Source: Latrodectus hesperus
Lineage: Eukaryota; Arthropoda; Arachnida; Araneae; Theridiidae
Length of the DNA stretch: 64,000 nucleotides
Direction of reading: 5' to 3'
Assembly (NCBI GenBank): GCA_037975125.1
Contig: CM075852.1
Location: forward strand, 6,131,634 to 6,195,633
Position numbers and translations under genes: made by a program. Under the pieces are notes generated by a model that ran no database searches, had not been told where the DNA came from, and saw only the letters and a list, made by a program, of their open reading frames with translations. Below are positions 15,362-30,430 of the stretch, in pieces. Numbering within the stretch: the stretch's first letter is position 1; every line of letters starts with the position of its first letter.

Positions 15362-15674
15362 ATATTATCACATCGCCGAATGGTGGCTAAGTGGTTAGCG
15401 CTCCTGACTCCTGATCTGTGGCTCCCGGGTTCAAATCCCGGGCATGGCTGTTTTTTTCTTTTTGTGTTTCTCTGTCCTTTCTTCTGTGATGATTTATGAA
15501 TATGGCCCATGCTATAAACGGGTGTATGGTGGTATAGCACGGACAACGCTCCGTGACTTGGTTCACAAGAGCCCCTGGATAAAGACAAATGAGTAGCAGC
15601 TTCTGGAATTGTTGTGGCATAGGGTTCGTCACCCAAGTGCCCGCCGTTGGAAATAAAAAGATATATTATCACAT
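15362..15674 (+). mobile_element. SINE-B copy 1 with 12-bp TSD
   Basis: The element (15374-15662, 289 bp) is flanked by a perfect 12-bp target-site duplication, atattatcacat, at 15362-15373 and 15663-15674. The head is tRNA-derived: A box tggctaagtgg (15384-15394) and B box ggttcaaatcc (15428-15438) inside a good T-arm. The acceptor and anticodon stems do not pair, so it is not a tRNA gene. The body has tttcttctgtgatgattta, ctccgtgacttggttcac and a 3' end cacccaagtgcccgc followed by an A-rich tail. A run of seven T (15451-15457) directly after the head is absent from the other copy and would be expected to stop Pol III early. Confidence 0.92.
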
Positions 15675-16060
15675 AGATTAAAATGCATTAAAATATTTGA
15701 TTACCTACACCAAAATATATTAAAATGATATTTTTAGTTTGGAAAAAAAAATATTTAACTATATGACTCAATATTTGGGAAAATTGTAATGTTTTAAATT
15801 TAATAAGACTTGCATAATATTTGTTGTTACCTTGAAACTTCAGTATTGTTTTCAATGTGAAAATCAAATCCCTATAAATAGAAGTTTTTATTATAAATTT
15901 TATTCATAATCATTTGTTGATTAAAATACTTTAAAATCTGAGAACATGTAAAAATATCTTTAAATAACTAATAATGAAATAGTTCTTCTTCAAAATACAA
16001 CTCATTAATTGTGTCCAAAATAGTTTTTTTTTATAATTCCGATTAAACATAATATTAATT
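15675..16060. other. AT-rich non-coding stretch
   Basis: Nothing recognisable. Confidence 0.6.
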
Positions 16061-16069
16061 ATGCTACAG

Positions 16070-16295
16070 TTGATTATTGAATGTGTCAGGATGCAGTGGA
16101 CTGAATCAAAACAGCCTCAACTGCAAGAAAAATTTAATATTCAAATTTAGGTTACACCAATTGCAAAACAGAACCAAGAAATTAAAAATAATAGCAAAAG
16201 AAATCTTAACAGTTCGAAACCAAAACCTTAACTAACAGTCTTTCCTTACCCCGCTAGGGGCGATCGTAGACAGTAACTATGCTAATATGTAACAA
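16070..16295. other. Unassigned less AT-rich segment
   Basis: Slightly richer in G+C than its flanks, with ccccgctagggg (16250-16261) and gcgatcgtagacagtaacta. No frame is long and no family was recognised. It could be an old fragment of the non-LTR element that lies 450 bp downstream. Confidence 0.2.
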
Positions 16296-16734
16296 AATAA
16301 ATCATTTTCTGAAAGTCCAAGAAGAAATGACAGAAAAAATATAAGGGCTAAAACAATGAGTGTTCTGCAATATAGAAGGAAATTTGTTTGGGTACTAAAA
16401 CTTTATTAAATGAAAACTTTGTAACCTTGCATATAAGAGTTGAATTAGGTTAAATTACAATAAAATCTATGTTAATTTGATAATGGAGAAATAAGTAAAA
16501 ATATACACCAATATTTCTGATTTTATTATTGTTAACTTTAATTTTAAAACAGAGGATTGATGAAGTTACGCTTTTTATTGTATTTGTATACAATAAAACA
16601 GCTAGTCAGAATCATGAAACGGAGTGCATAGCATTAAAAAATACAATTCCAAAATTTTAGAATTTATGTAAAGAAATAAATATATATTTAAAATACTATA
16701 TACTTATATATATAATAGTGCATAATGTTTGTGT

Positions 16735-17222
16735 TGTTCCTTATTCCACTTGATCTAGTACAATCTAGACCAAGTCCAGTAGATCGTTCGCCCAGAGAAA
16801 GTCCCGAATCAGCGCAGGGTTTTCAAAAAGATCTCTCTTCTCCAAACCCAGACAGGAGAGCAGATGGTCCGGAGAAGCTTGGTGGAAATTACACCTGAGG
16901 CACACAGGGAACACTTTTTGACCCTGAACGAATGTAAGGGTGCGAGTATGTCCAGTAATGAGCCTGGTAATGGTGGTTTGCAATTTCCTATTGCCCTTCA
17001 GCTCCAGGGCAGCCCCAGGATGGTTTTGTTCGTACCAGTCATGAGTAGGTGGAATCCTCCAAGTCTTGCTGTTTTCGGCTTTGACCTTTGAGAAAATTTC
17101 ACTAAACGTAAGTAGTCCACCATTTTCAGTTTTTTCAGCAGAGCCCTCCTTAGCCAATTCATCAGCCAAGTCATTGAAGTGGAGGTCAACATGGGAGGGA
17201 ATCCACTGTAGATGATGTTTGT
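16735..17222 (-). mobile_element. Non-LTR retrotransposon 3' fragment (RNase H end, CCHC)
   Basis: The minus frame enters near 17222 and ends at TAG near 16765. It starts inside the last part of an RNase H domain (LQWIPSHVD, then LADELAKEGS). It then has a basic region with TTITRLITGH and a C-terminal zinc-finger-like CLRCNFHQASPDHLLSC (C-x2-C-x8-H-x4-C) before the end DLLDLV. This is the C-terminus of a Jockey/R1-like ORF2. The frame is open but the element is 5'-truncated: no reverse transcriptase, endonuclease or ORF1 is present. The 3' UTR continues to about 16735. It is dead as an autonomous element. Confidence 0.85.
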
Positions 17223-19741
<2,519 letters not shown>

Positions 19742-20940
19742 CACTACTGAACAATTGTTAAGGACGGATAACTCTATCATCCATAGCAACCACAAAATGA
19801 AAGGAAGCAAAATGTGGAAAATTGGAATAAGTGCGGGATATAGTAAGAAGAAGTATGCGTTTGCAATTTTTTTTTAAGTCTCTTCATCTCGTGATAGCGT
19901 TCATAAGAGCTTTAAAGGTTTTGACGCGTGTGAACAGTTGTTGTGTTTCAAATCAAAGTTTAACAGACGAACTTGTAATTTTTGGCATGTCTTCCCGACG
20001 TCAATTAGATGATTTTATGCGTGGTCGATTTATTAAAAAGATCGAAGAAGGGCGAAAAATAACAGATTTTGCTAGGGTGTTCAACATCGCTCACAGTGTT
20101 GTTTCACGGCTGTGGAAGTTATTTAAAACTACTGGAATGTGAAGTAGGCGGCATGGCAGAGGTCGTGTTAGAAGTACAACGCCTGCAGAAGTCAGGTATA
20201 TATTCCTATCAGCAAAAAGGAACAGGCGCACCACAAATCAGTAGGTCGCAAATCAGTTTCTGCTGCCTCAGGAAAGCAGATCTGCCGAAAAACTGTTGCC
20301 AGACGTTTGAGGGAGGAGGAATATACGCCCGCAGAACTGTTGTGTGTGTCCCATTGACCAGACAGCACCGTACTGCTCGTTTGCAATGGTGTCGTGAGCA
20401 TCGCAATTTCGCCGATATCCGACATGCAGTGTCATGATGTGGGCCGGCATCATGATCAACGGCCGCACGCCCCTATATATGGTTGCGAATGGAATTATGA
20501 CGGGCCATCGATACATTAATGAAGTTCTACTTCCTCATGTTCGTCTTTTCCGTGGTGCTGTCGGTGATAAATTGGTTTTTATGGATGACAACGCAACATG
20601 TCACTGAACACTTGCTGTTTAGGTTTGTCTAGACAGCGAGGGTATTCAACGCCTCATATGGCCATCACGTTCTCCCGATCTAAACCTCATTAAAATGTGT
20701 GGGATGCTTTGGGAGGCAAGTTGCTGGTCGAAACTATCCTCCGACAAACAAGAACACTCTCATCCGTGCACTCCCAGAGGAATGGGATAAATTGCCTCAA
20801 CAGCTGCTGGATAATGCTGTGCAAAGCATGATACGACGTGTGGAATGTTGCATCACACTCCACGGTGGACACATCCCGTACTGATACCTTTCTTCAAGGT
20901 GCCTGCTGACTTTTAGATGCATTGTTCAATTTTTTCATAT
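19742..20940 (+). mobile_element. Tc1-like DNA transposon, defective
   Basis: The left end follows a TA dinucleotide (19740-19741) and begins cactactgaacaattgtta. No matching right inverted repeat could be found, so the right boundary is approximate. The only gene inside is a broken DD34E transposase (19987-20883). Nothing indicates a right-hand TSD. Confidence 0.8.
19987..20883 (+). pseudogene. Tc1-like transposase, broken
   Basis: The start is MSSRRQLDDFMRGRFIKKIE, the N-terminal helix-turn-helix of the family, continuing to SVVSRLWKLFKTTG. A one-base shift near 20137 ends that frame at 20142. The next frame shows RRHGRGR and later AGIMINGRTPLYM, RLFRGAVG and VFMDDNATCH, which carries the second catalytic Asp. 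The segment that should hold the first Asp (the FSDES region) is missing: REHRNFAD runs straight into IRHAVS and then the AGIM block. The third catalytic residue is also lost: SPDLN is followed by LIK, where PIE is usual. Multiple stops follow. The protein cannot transpose. Confidence 0.88.
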
Positions 20941-20949
20941 GCACAGCAT

Positions 20950-21190
20950 CAAATGAACATTTTCTTTCTTTCAGATATTTCACAGCTTTTGTACTTTCAA
21001 CAGAACAGTAAATATTCTTTATTCTAATGTTTGAACAGTGTGGCCCTTTAAAAAATGCCATACCATGCCCTTAAAAAGTATCATATCACTAATAATTGTG
21101 CATAAGAAAAATTGGTTTAAACGGTAAAATTAAAATACTTTCAAATCCGTATATAGGTGAATAAAGTTATTGTTGTGAGTTTATCATCCC
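20950..21190. other. AT-rich non-coding stretch
   Basis: Possibly still the 3' part of the Tc1 element. No inverted repeat is visible. Confidence 0.4.
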
Positions 21191-21194
21191 CTTG

Positions 21195-22505
21195 AACAAC
21201 CAAGCTAGATCAAGTTCATGAGCCCAATCACAATGTAGAAATCCATTACCAATAGGAGATCTTGAATCAGATACAATTTAGATAATAGTTCCATATAAGT
21301 AAAAGAAGAGGAAAGCGATGTTGCTTTGGCAGTACCAACTCTAGCTAGACTGAATGCAATTTCATTTCCACCAATGTCTACGTGAGCTGGAATCCACTAA
21401 AAGGGGATCTGATAAGAAAAGGAAAGTTGTATTAGTTTCCCCAGAATGCCTGCACCTGTACTACCCCTTACGTAATGTGAAATGGCCAAGTGCTGGAAGG
21501 CGCATCTACTATCAGAAATGATACAGACTGTGGTAGCAACATGGAGGAGTTCAGACCACCTAAAATTGTAATGAGTTTGCTCTTCTAATTACTGAGCAAA
21601 ACTCTGGATTTTTATTACTTGTTCTTGAAATCTCATATTAATGCCACCACTATCAAGTTAACTGCCGCCCGCGTACACAGCCAAAGCATGAATGGGGACA
21701 TTATTAATTGTTTCGAGAGCCAATTGCTTCAGGTTGCACGGCAATTCCATTTGTTTGCTAATTTGCACCGAAAGGTAATTTGAAAGTAAACTGCATCGAG
21801 ACCCTCCTAACGGTCGTTAATCTGCGGGAAGCTGTGATGCTCTATGAAATTGCTGATAAAGTTTTCAGAAACAACCATTATCAAAGGAATTACCACACTT
21901 AAGCTTCTGGTTACTGTTCCATGGTCCAAGAAATTTTGAGATACGATTTTAAGAGTCAAGATCGGAGATCTTACTACTATGATGCTCTACTGAAAATGCT
22001 TTTCTTCTGAGATTTAAAGTTTGTAAATCGGCTTCATAAAGTACAATAACTTCCTGGCAAGAATTGCGAAGACCTGAAATAATGATTACAACACTACGTT
22101 GAGAGTTTCTGTAAATTTGAATCAGGTACACAACAATACATGGGACAGCCGGAATCCAAAATAGATTGAAAAGAGAAACGTACATATTTCTGAGGGTAGA
22201 CGCATCGGCACCCCAGTCACTGCTTGAGATGTAATTAATGATGTTAATGTGTTTTCTAGCTCTCAAGGCAAGATGTTTCAAATTACTATCACTCAGAGTT
22301 TTAGAATCCAATATGAAGTCCAAATACCTTGGGTGCCAAATACCTTGAATACTTCCTGGGCTGAACATTCAACAGGAAATTGGGTCGAAACTTGTATAGC
22401 ATTCAACACTATGTCCAGTTAAAGTCTGTGGGCTTCGGAGCTAAGTCAGTCTTCTGCCACCGGTGCTCAAGGTCTTTTCATATCGAAGCTGCCTCCTCCC
22501 CATCC
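21195..22505 (-). pseudogene. Non-LTR retrotransposon ORF2 remnant (RT end + RNase H)
   Basis: Read on the minus strand. At 22368-21949 the frame shows the end of the reverse transcriptase region (YLDFILDSK, then LALRARKHINIINYISS, DWGADASTLRNMYVSL), typical of Jockey/R1-like ORF2. Downstream, in other frames, comes an RNase H domain. The first catalytic motif at about 21681-21663 reads VYAGGS where VYTDGS is expected, so the Asp is lost. The second is present as SDSR near 21520-21500. WIPAHVDIGGNEIA lies at about 21394-21353, after an in-frame stop. There are many stops and shifts. It is a dead copy of the same broad family as 16735-17222, but here the RT part is also kept. The segment 22370-22505 may continue the element 5'-wards. 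Confidence 0.8.
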
Positions 22506-22787
22506 ATACCAAAAAAAGTAATTATTTCTAAAACAATGTATATGTTTATATTTAAAAAAACAATACCTAGAGAGTTACAAAAGTTAATGTATAAAATAAT
22601 ACTTATAACATTTAGCAAATATCTGAAGAAATAATTAAGAGAGAAATAAAATTTAAAATATAGTTCGTATGTTAGATTTTATATTATGTATAATATTTAT
22701 TATTCAAATATTGCTTGAGTAAACGCTCATTTCTATAGCTAAAGATTGCAAAACTGCATGTTGATTCATTTTTTGTCTTCAATATAA

Positions 22788-25369
<2,582 letters not shown>

Positions 25370-25740
25370 TTAATCACGAAAGTGTGAAAGTGGAAAAAAA
25401 TGAAAGAGGCTAGTACTTGAAAAATCAATCAATTACACTTAAGCAGAAACAAGTATTTTGTTTGTATTACTTCTGTATCCATGAAAAACTTTGCAAAGTA
25501 TTTTTTCTAAACTGTCAAGATACATCTCCCTTAAGCGCTATCTAATTATGAGTGACACGCGCTTTGTTACTTTCAGAAATGGGCTACTAGCTCTGGAAGT
25601 GAATTCCCCTCAAGCCTGAAATGTTAGTTATCATGATGTTCAATCTTACTTCAGCACTAAAAAAACCCATTACTTTCCGATTATGAATCTTCCTCGAGAA
25701 TTTTTTTCAGTACCAATGAATTGCAATCACGTATTAAAAA
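25370..25740 (+). pseudogene. Exon-like block A2 (decayed copy)
   Basis: Second copy of the block seen at 11440-11870 and 54430-54810. From CTG 25512 the + frame reads L-S-R-Y-I-S-L-K-R-Y, as in A3, then diverges (IMSDTRFV instead of IIKDMCFV) and stops at TGA about 25 codons further on. The motif cysteines of A3 are gone. The nucleotide match continues to cgattatgaatcttcct and ttgcaatcac at the right end. It is followed 1.96 kb later by E0 and 4.6 kb later by B1, the order also seen at 59.8-63.5 kb. Confidence 0.5.
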
Positions 25741-26771
25741 ATAACAATGGAATGGATAGAAAAATGATAAGGCTAATAATTGAATTAATATTTCTAATCT
25801 ATTGCCTTTTCAGATCAAATATATGTTATGGGAGACGGTAAATCGAATTTTGAACAACTATAGCAAATGAGTTCCAAAAGATTTTAACTGAAGAAGTATT
25901 TTTATTTCATATGAAAAATAATGTGTACAAAACTATTATTGATATTGTGTTACCAATATTTTAGAATGAAATATTATTAACAAATGTGTCATCGTTGGAT
26001 GACGAATATGTATCAAAACTATCCCACAAATTACACAAAATTTAAACAGTTATAAATTGACCACACTCTACTGTTTTAACTCAGTACAAGATTTAACTGC
26101 TTCAACTTATAATCTTACAAACTCTGTAAGATTTAATTCCAATATCCTCTTGTCATCGCACAAACAAGTGTATAAATATGTAAGTCTATGTTATATACCA
26201 ACAAAATTTCGGAACAAGTTCAGTATCCCCATACACTGATTTCTCGCCAAATCTGGTAACCGTTGTTTACGTTGTAGTGTTGCCGATTTCAGCTTTTGTT
26301 TTTATTAGTGTTGCCAAATTTAGTTTTTGTTACTATTTTTATTTTTTCCTTGCCAGATTCCGTTTTTCTCGTGTTTTAAATAATTTTTACGTTATATATG
26401 TGCTTTTTTTAGTGGCAATAGCTTTTTAGTTTCACTTCGAGAACTTTCCAGAACTTTCTTTGCTAATTGTTCTACGTTTTAATTGCTAGTCATTTTAATT
26501 TCGTTCACTTTTGCTGCTGGAATCGGTGGATTTCCCGCTGTTGTGTTTCGTTGTCGCCAGTGTCCAAACATCGTAAATTTTTCTTTTTTACTATTTCTTT
26601 TTCATTATTATTTTTATTTGGTTTAATTTTAATATATATTTTTATATTAAATGATATATTTTATTTTATGTATTTAAAACCGTTAAATATTCTTTTTTCC
26701 TTATTTCGTTTTCTTAATTTATTATCATCTTTTTATTGTTTTAATTACTTTATTTTTTGTTTTAATTTAAA

Positions 26772-26873
26772 ATGTCTCATATTCATAATGTTGTTGAAAA
26801 ATATCAACAAGTTATTTTAGCAAAAATTAAAGATAATAATGATGGATTATTGCTCAGGATTCCAAATTATTAA
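26772..26873 (+). CDS. 33-codon frame inside the TIR element, doubtful
   Basis: ATG in the context ttaaaatgtct begins MSHIHNVVEKYQQVILAKIK and ends at TAA 26871-26873. Codon content is less biased than in the surrounding T-rich DNA. It sits downstream of a long T-rich leader and upstream of tandem repeats, as the start of a transposase gene would in a deletion derivative. There is no homologue I can name, and chance is possible. Confidence 0.25.
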   Translation: MSHIHNVVEKYQQVILAKIKDNNDGLLLRIPNY

Positions 26874-26984
26874 TTAATTTAGGATTCGCAAATATTAATT
26901 AATTTTTAACGGAAATTGGATTTGGAGAAGGTGTAATTATTTTATTTAAATTCTATTGCTTACATGTATTTTTTTTATTGTATT

Positions 26985-27165
26985 CGTGTTTCATTTTTAT
27001 TTACTTAAAATGTGTATATATTTAAAAAATATTTTATTCATGTTTTTTTTTAAATTTAAAAAATGTATATATTTGAAAATAAGTTTTTGCATGCTTTTTT
27101 TAAAAATTTATAAAGTGTATACATTTAGAAAAATATTTTTGCATGCTTTTTTTGTAAAATTAGAT
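26985..27165. repeat. 51-52 bp tandem repeat, about 3 copies
   Basis: The motif atgYtttttttt followed by a ttaRaaaRtgtatayattt-like stretch recurs with catg at 27039, 27090 and 27142 (steps of 51 and 52). It lies inside the TIR element. Confidence 0.75.
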
Positions 27166-27459
27166 AATTATTTTTACTGAAATGTGACACTGGTGACAAA
27201 CGAATAAGTCGAAATAAATCGGCATGTCAGCTTAACTTCATATCAAGTAAGTCCATTATTTATATTTATTTCCCTTTTTAAATTTTCTGAAATGCATATT
27301 TTTCGATCAAATTAGGGTAATTTTCCGTTTTAATAAACGCGCGCCTAGCTTGGCGACAAAAAAATTCGCCGCGTCGCCAAGTGTATGGGGATACTGAACT
27401 TGTTCCAAAATTTCTCTTCATTATTATAATGCTTACACCATAAAATGTTTAATCTTTGA

Positions 27460-27570
27460 TGATTTTCAGAGGAAAATTGCATCTACTTTGTGATCTTCGG
27501 ACTTTTACTGGCTCATCAACATTTCAAAAGAATAACCTTGAATGCTGCGTGCAGATAACATAGATTTTGA
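27460..27570 (+). pseudogene. Exon-like block E0, copy 1
   Basis: An acceptor-like tgatgattttcag ends near 27470, followed by two overlapping open + frames of 28-30 codons. One of these reads LHLLCDLRTFTGSSTFQKNN. A weakly similar segment follows the acceptor-like ttgctttcatttcag at 60850, with CQPLTASTLFSQ in the corresponding frame. The spacing to block E (about 0.4-0.5 kb) is alike in both places. The similarity is modest, so this is a low-confidence exon remnant. Confidence 0.25.
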
Positions 27571-27699
27571 GGAATATCTGGGGATTGCAAATGTTTAGAA
27601 TGCCATAATGTAAGGAAAAAATCTCTCGATACAACAGTATACTTTTCATTCCTATGTTTCTTACTACTCACTACAGTTATAAATAATCCTTTGTCCTAA

Positions 27700-27960
27700 T
27701 ATCAATTTTCTTTGGACCAACAAATGTGTAGGTCGCATATTGTTTCCTCTTGAATACAGAGTAACTTGGTAGAATAAACTAAAATTTTAATCAACTACTT
27801 AGAATCCAAATTGTTTATTTTGTCATGAAAGAAACAATGATTTTTCCATTAATTATAAAAACAATAGTGACTGGTCAAATTCTAATAATATTCGTAATTG
27901 ATTGTTCTTGCTTTGAATTTTATAGTATATGATTAGGCATGTCAAGCACTCAAAATGTAG
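27700..27960. repeat. Duplicated block E, copy 1
   Basis: Shares gtaattgattgttcttgct (27894-27912), tttgtcatgaaagaaa and neighbouring words with 61140-61460. No coding frame. It is part of the collinear duplication A-E0-E-B. Confidence 0.45.
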
Positions 27961-28189
27961 GCTGTGGAACTATAAAAATGTTTGTTTTGATAAATTTGAC
28001 TAAATATCTAAAAACATTCTATCTGTATTCGACGTAACTCTTGTATAGTAAGAATATTAATACGATTTTGCTTCTATATAAAACAAAGTGGTTGGTTGTT
28101 AGAAATGAGCTTTGAATGGTTACATTATTGCTTGGTCTTCTACATCTGTTGCTCTTGTCTTCGGACTGCAGAAGCTAAACATTCCCTCC

Positions 28190-28770
28190 TTATGAATCAG
28201 ATTACTAAACATGTTCAAGCTGTATCATCCGTAGAACAGATTAAACAGGGGTGCGTTCGAGGTTAAGGCAGAGGGCCTCGTCTGATAATTACAACTCATT
28301 GAAGACCCTTAAAATTCCTCAATGTAACCACAATGGGATGAATACATTAGTTATAAGAGTCACATTAAATCATCTACTAAAATTGACAGAAATTAATAAA
28401 TTTCAAGTAATTGTTATCAAGGTAATCAAATTAAAGTCTAATATATTGCTGAAATGTAGAGGATACAATATCTATAGAAAAAGATATCTACTGTGGTTGC
28501 TTGAGACCAAGCCTATTTTATCAAAGAATATCCGGTGGTTAATAAAAGACTCCTTATAAAAGATACTTGTAAAGCACTGGGGGTTTTGCGTTTGGCTGAT
28601 CACGCAATCAGGATAAATGCTTCACACCCCATGGCACTCAGTAAGGAAAACAGGTATGGGAACTGTAGATCTCTTCCCACATGGAACTCTTGGGCCACAA
28701 GTTTAGTTAGTTAAAGTAACAATAAAAGCATTGAAATTTCAGAGGATCACACGTCTGATCCCAAAATACT
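28190..28770 (+). mobile_element. Probable decayed non-LTR fragment
   Basis: The + frame 28251-28559 reads TLKIPQCNHNGMNTLVIRVT and LLKLTEINKFQ, wording that resembles a non-LTR ORF1 region before a zinc knuckle. A possible relic of the knuckle, LKCRGYNIYRKR, follows. Downstream are cactcagtaaggaaaacagg, ctcttcccacatgga and ccacaagtttagttagttaa followed by caataaaa, which looks like a LINE 3' UTR. I base the family on recall of the general pattern. It is badly decayed. Confidence 0.35.
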
Positions 28771-29925
28771 CTTAGAAAATTTCTTAGAAAAGTAAATCTA
28801 TAAGCCTCTTCACCATCTATCATCCCCCTAATCAATCACCATATTCCTTGAAAATTTTAACAACTTTATGATCAAGAACTTTATTATTTTGGAAGACTTA
28901 AGAGCAAAACTGAAATTTTAAAGCAGTCCCAGTGATAAAGTTAGAGACTCCGATGTTCTCCAATTGATGGATGAAAATGATTTCATGGTCTTCAATGATG
29001 GAGCATTCATACACACAACATTCATACATTTCTTTAATAAAGAAAATATGTTTTCTGCCTACAAAACAACTAGTTGAAAATTTTTGAAATATTAATACGG
29101 GCATTTTTCATACTGTTATACATTTGTAAATAAGAAAATTACTTTCATAAATAATCTTTCTCAAAATGTCAGGAATTTCTTAATTTAAAACATTAATTAC
29201 GTAAAAAGCATTTAGGTTTGCAAAAAGAATTCAAAATTTACTTTAAAAAAATCTGCACTATCAAACATATTAATATATTTTCCAAGAAGTATAATAGCCT
29301 TAATTAGAATTCAAATTTTTTTTCAAATACAATATAAATACGTATATGTATAAAATGAAATCTCAAAATAATTTTGGAGTGAAAGATTAATTTTAAAATA
29401 CCTAATTATTGATGTCCAAATGTTGCGAAGCAATAATTAATAAAAAACAACAATTTGCTATTAAAACTTTATAATTTAAAAAGAAAACTTCGTTAAAAAT
29501 TTACTATATTTCAAAAATTTAAGATTGCATTTGGTAATGAAAATATTTCTTTTACTCTTTAACTTTGCTTACATTTTCTTTTAATCACGAAAGTATTATG
29601 AAAAAAATATGTCATTTTATTTGTTAAATTGTAGGATTCTCGTTTTCTATCTAATATTTTTCTTTTGATACCATCGATAGCTATTCATATTAACAATTTT
29701 TTACAGACAAAATGAAAGTCTTATTTCACAGCAAAAATAAGAGCTCTTAAATTTTTCGCAGAGTTATACCTCACAACTGTATACTTATAGACAGTAAAAT
29801 TCATCCAAGCGAAGATTGAAATAAACAAGGAAATGCATCAATAAAAAATGTTTTTCTTAATTTTTACTGAATTAACTATTTTACTCGTAAATTTTAAATC
29901 ATTTTCTTGTAATATTTTTTTAAAA
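28771..29925. other. AT-rich non-coding stretch
   Basis: No supported gene. The 68-codon minus frame 28898-29104 contains YECCVYECSII but has no partner elsewhere in the window and no splice context. Confidence 0.45.
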
Positions 29926-29929
29926 AATA

Positions 29930-30430
29930 TTTGCCTTGTATAAATCAAACATTTGAAATTACCAAAAAACTTGCTTAAGTAAGCTCTAGGTAGTTATAAA
30001 TTAAACTCTATAAAACTAAGATACTCAAATTTAAGAAAAAAAAATCTACATTGTGGATTTTAGTTATAAAAAATGCTTCTTTTTCAGTGAGAAAGTGAAA
30101 TACATTTTTAATGAAGATCACATGCAAGTATTATTATGAAAACAAATGCCCATTTTTCTCGGAAATTCCAACGGTAAAAAAAAATTCTAACGAACTGGAA
30201 ATGAGATTTTCCTGTTTCTTCTCAGAAACGCTCCCTAAAATCACTATAACTAAATAAGTGATGATGTGGAGAAATCATTTTGCCGTCTTTTATAGTCCTT
30301 CTTCTGGAACTAGAATAAAAGTAATAAAAATTGAAACGACATAAAATGAGACTTTGTACTTGTACGTCTTTATTTTTCGTTAGGCCTGAGAGTGAGAGCA
30401 AAAATGTATATGAGTTCCAACTAGACAAAT
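29930..30430 (+). pseudogene. Exon-like block B1
   Basis: About 83% identical by eye with 63110-63540 over some 370 bp. Inside it the + strand has an acceptor, gcttctttttcag, ending at 30087. An 86-bp segment (30088-30173) then runs to acg|gtaaaa, a donor-like end. The frame reads FLMKITCKYYYENKCP. Copy B2 has the same 86-bp length, acceptor and frame. In B1 an in-frame TGA (30096-30098) replaces the GGA codon of B2. On the minus strand another frame is conserved: an 18-codon ORF starting MISPHHHLF with the same stop in both copies. Family unknown. Confidence 0.45.

Larger units (their letters stand above)
26203..27414. mobile_element. 1.2-kb TIR element with 8-bp TSD, unclassified
   Basis: Terminal inverted repeats of 27 bp are perfect: 26211-26237 (ggaacaagttcagtatcccc then atacact) and its exact complement at 27380-27406. 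They are flanked by an identical 8-bp duplication, aaaatttc, at 26203-26210 and 27407-27414. Element length is 1196 bp. The right end adds a subterminal hairpin, cttggcgac / gtcgccaag (about 27349-27381). No transposase is encoded. A 33-codon frame at 26772-26873 is the only tidy one. The TSD length fits hAT, P or Merlin and, loosely, Mutator-like elements, but the GGAAC end is not the usual CA..TG of hAT. The element interrupts the duplicated A-E0-B segment and has no counterpart in the second copy at 59.8-63.5 kb. Confidence 0.85.

Noticed and set aside
15374..15450. A tRNA gene
   Set aside because: The A and B boxes and T-arm are good but the acceptor and anticodon stems do not pair, and the sequence continues into a SINE body with a TSD.
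15340..15672. 110-codon minus-strand protein
   Set aside because: It lies antisense across SINE-B and its TSD; the body has no protein-like conservation with the second copy.
16864..17091. 75-codon + frame
   Set aside because: Antisense shadow of the RNase H/CCHC frame on the minus strand.
20192..20516. Minus-strand frames of 65-82 codons
   Set aside because: They are antisense shadows of the broken Tc1 transposase.
26467..26820. 117-codon Phe/Leu/Ile-rich membrane protein
   Set aside because: It is a T-rich, low-complexity stretch inside the TIR element and runs through that element's leader; nothing supports translation.
25512..30088. Near-equal A-to-B spacing after removing the TIR insertion as proof of no other change
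   Set aside because: A-to-E and E-to-B distances differ by about 350 bp in opposite directions, so the close total is partly coincidence.
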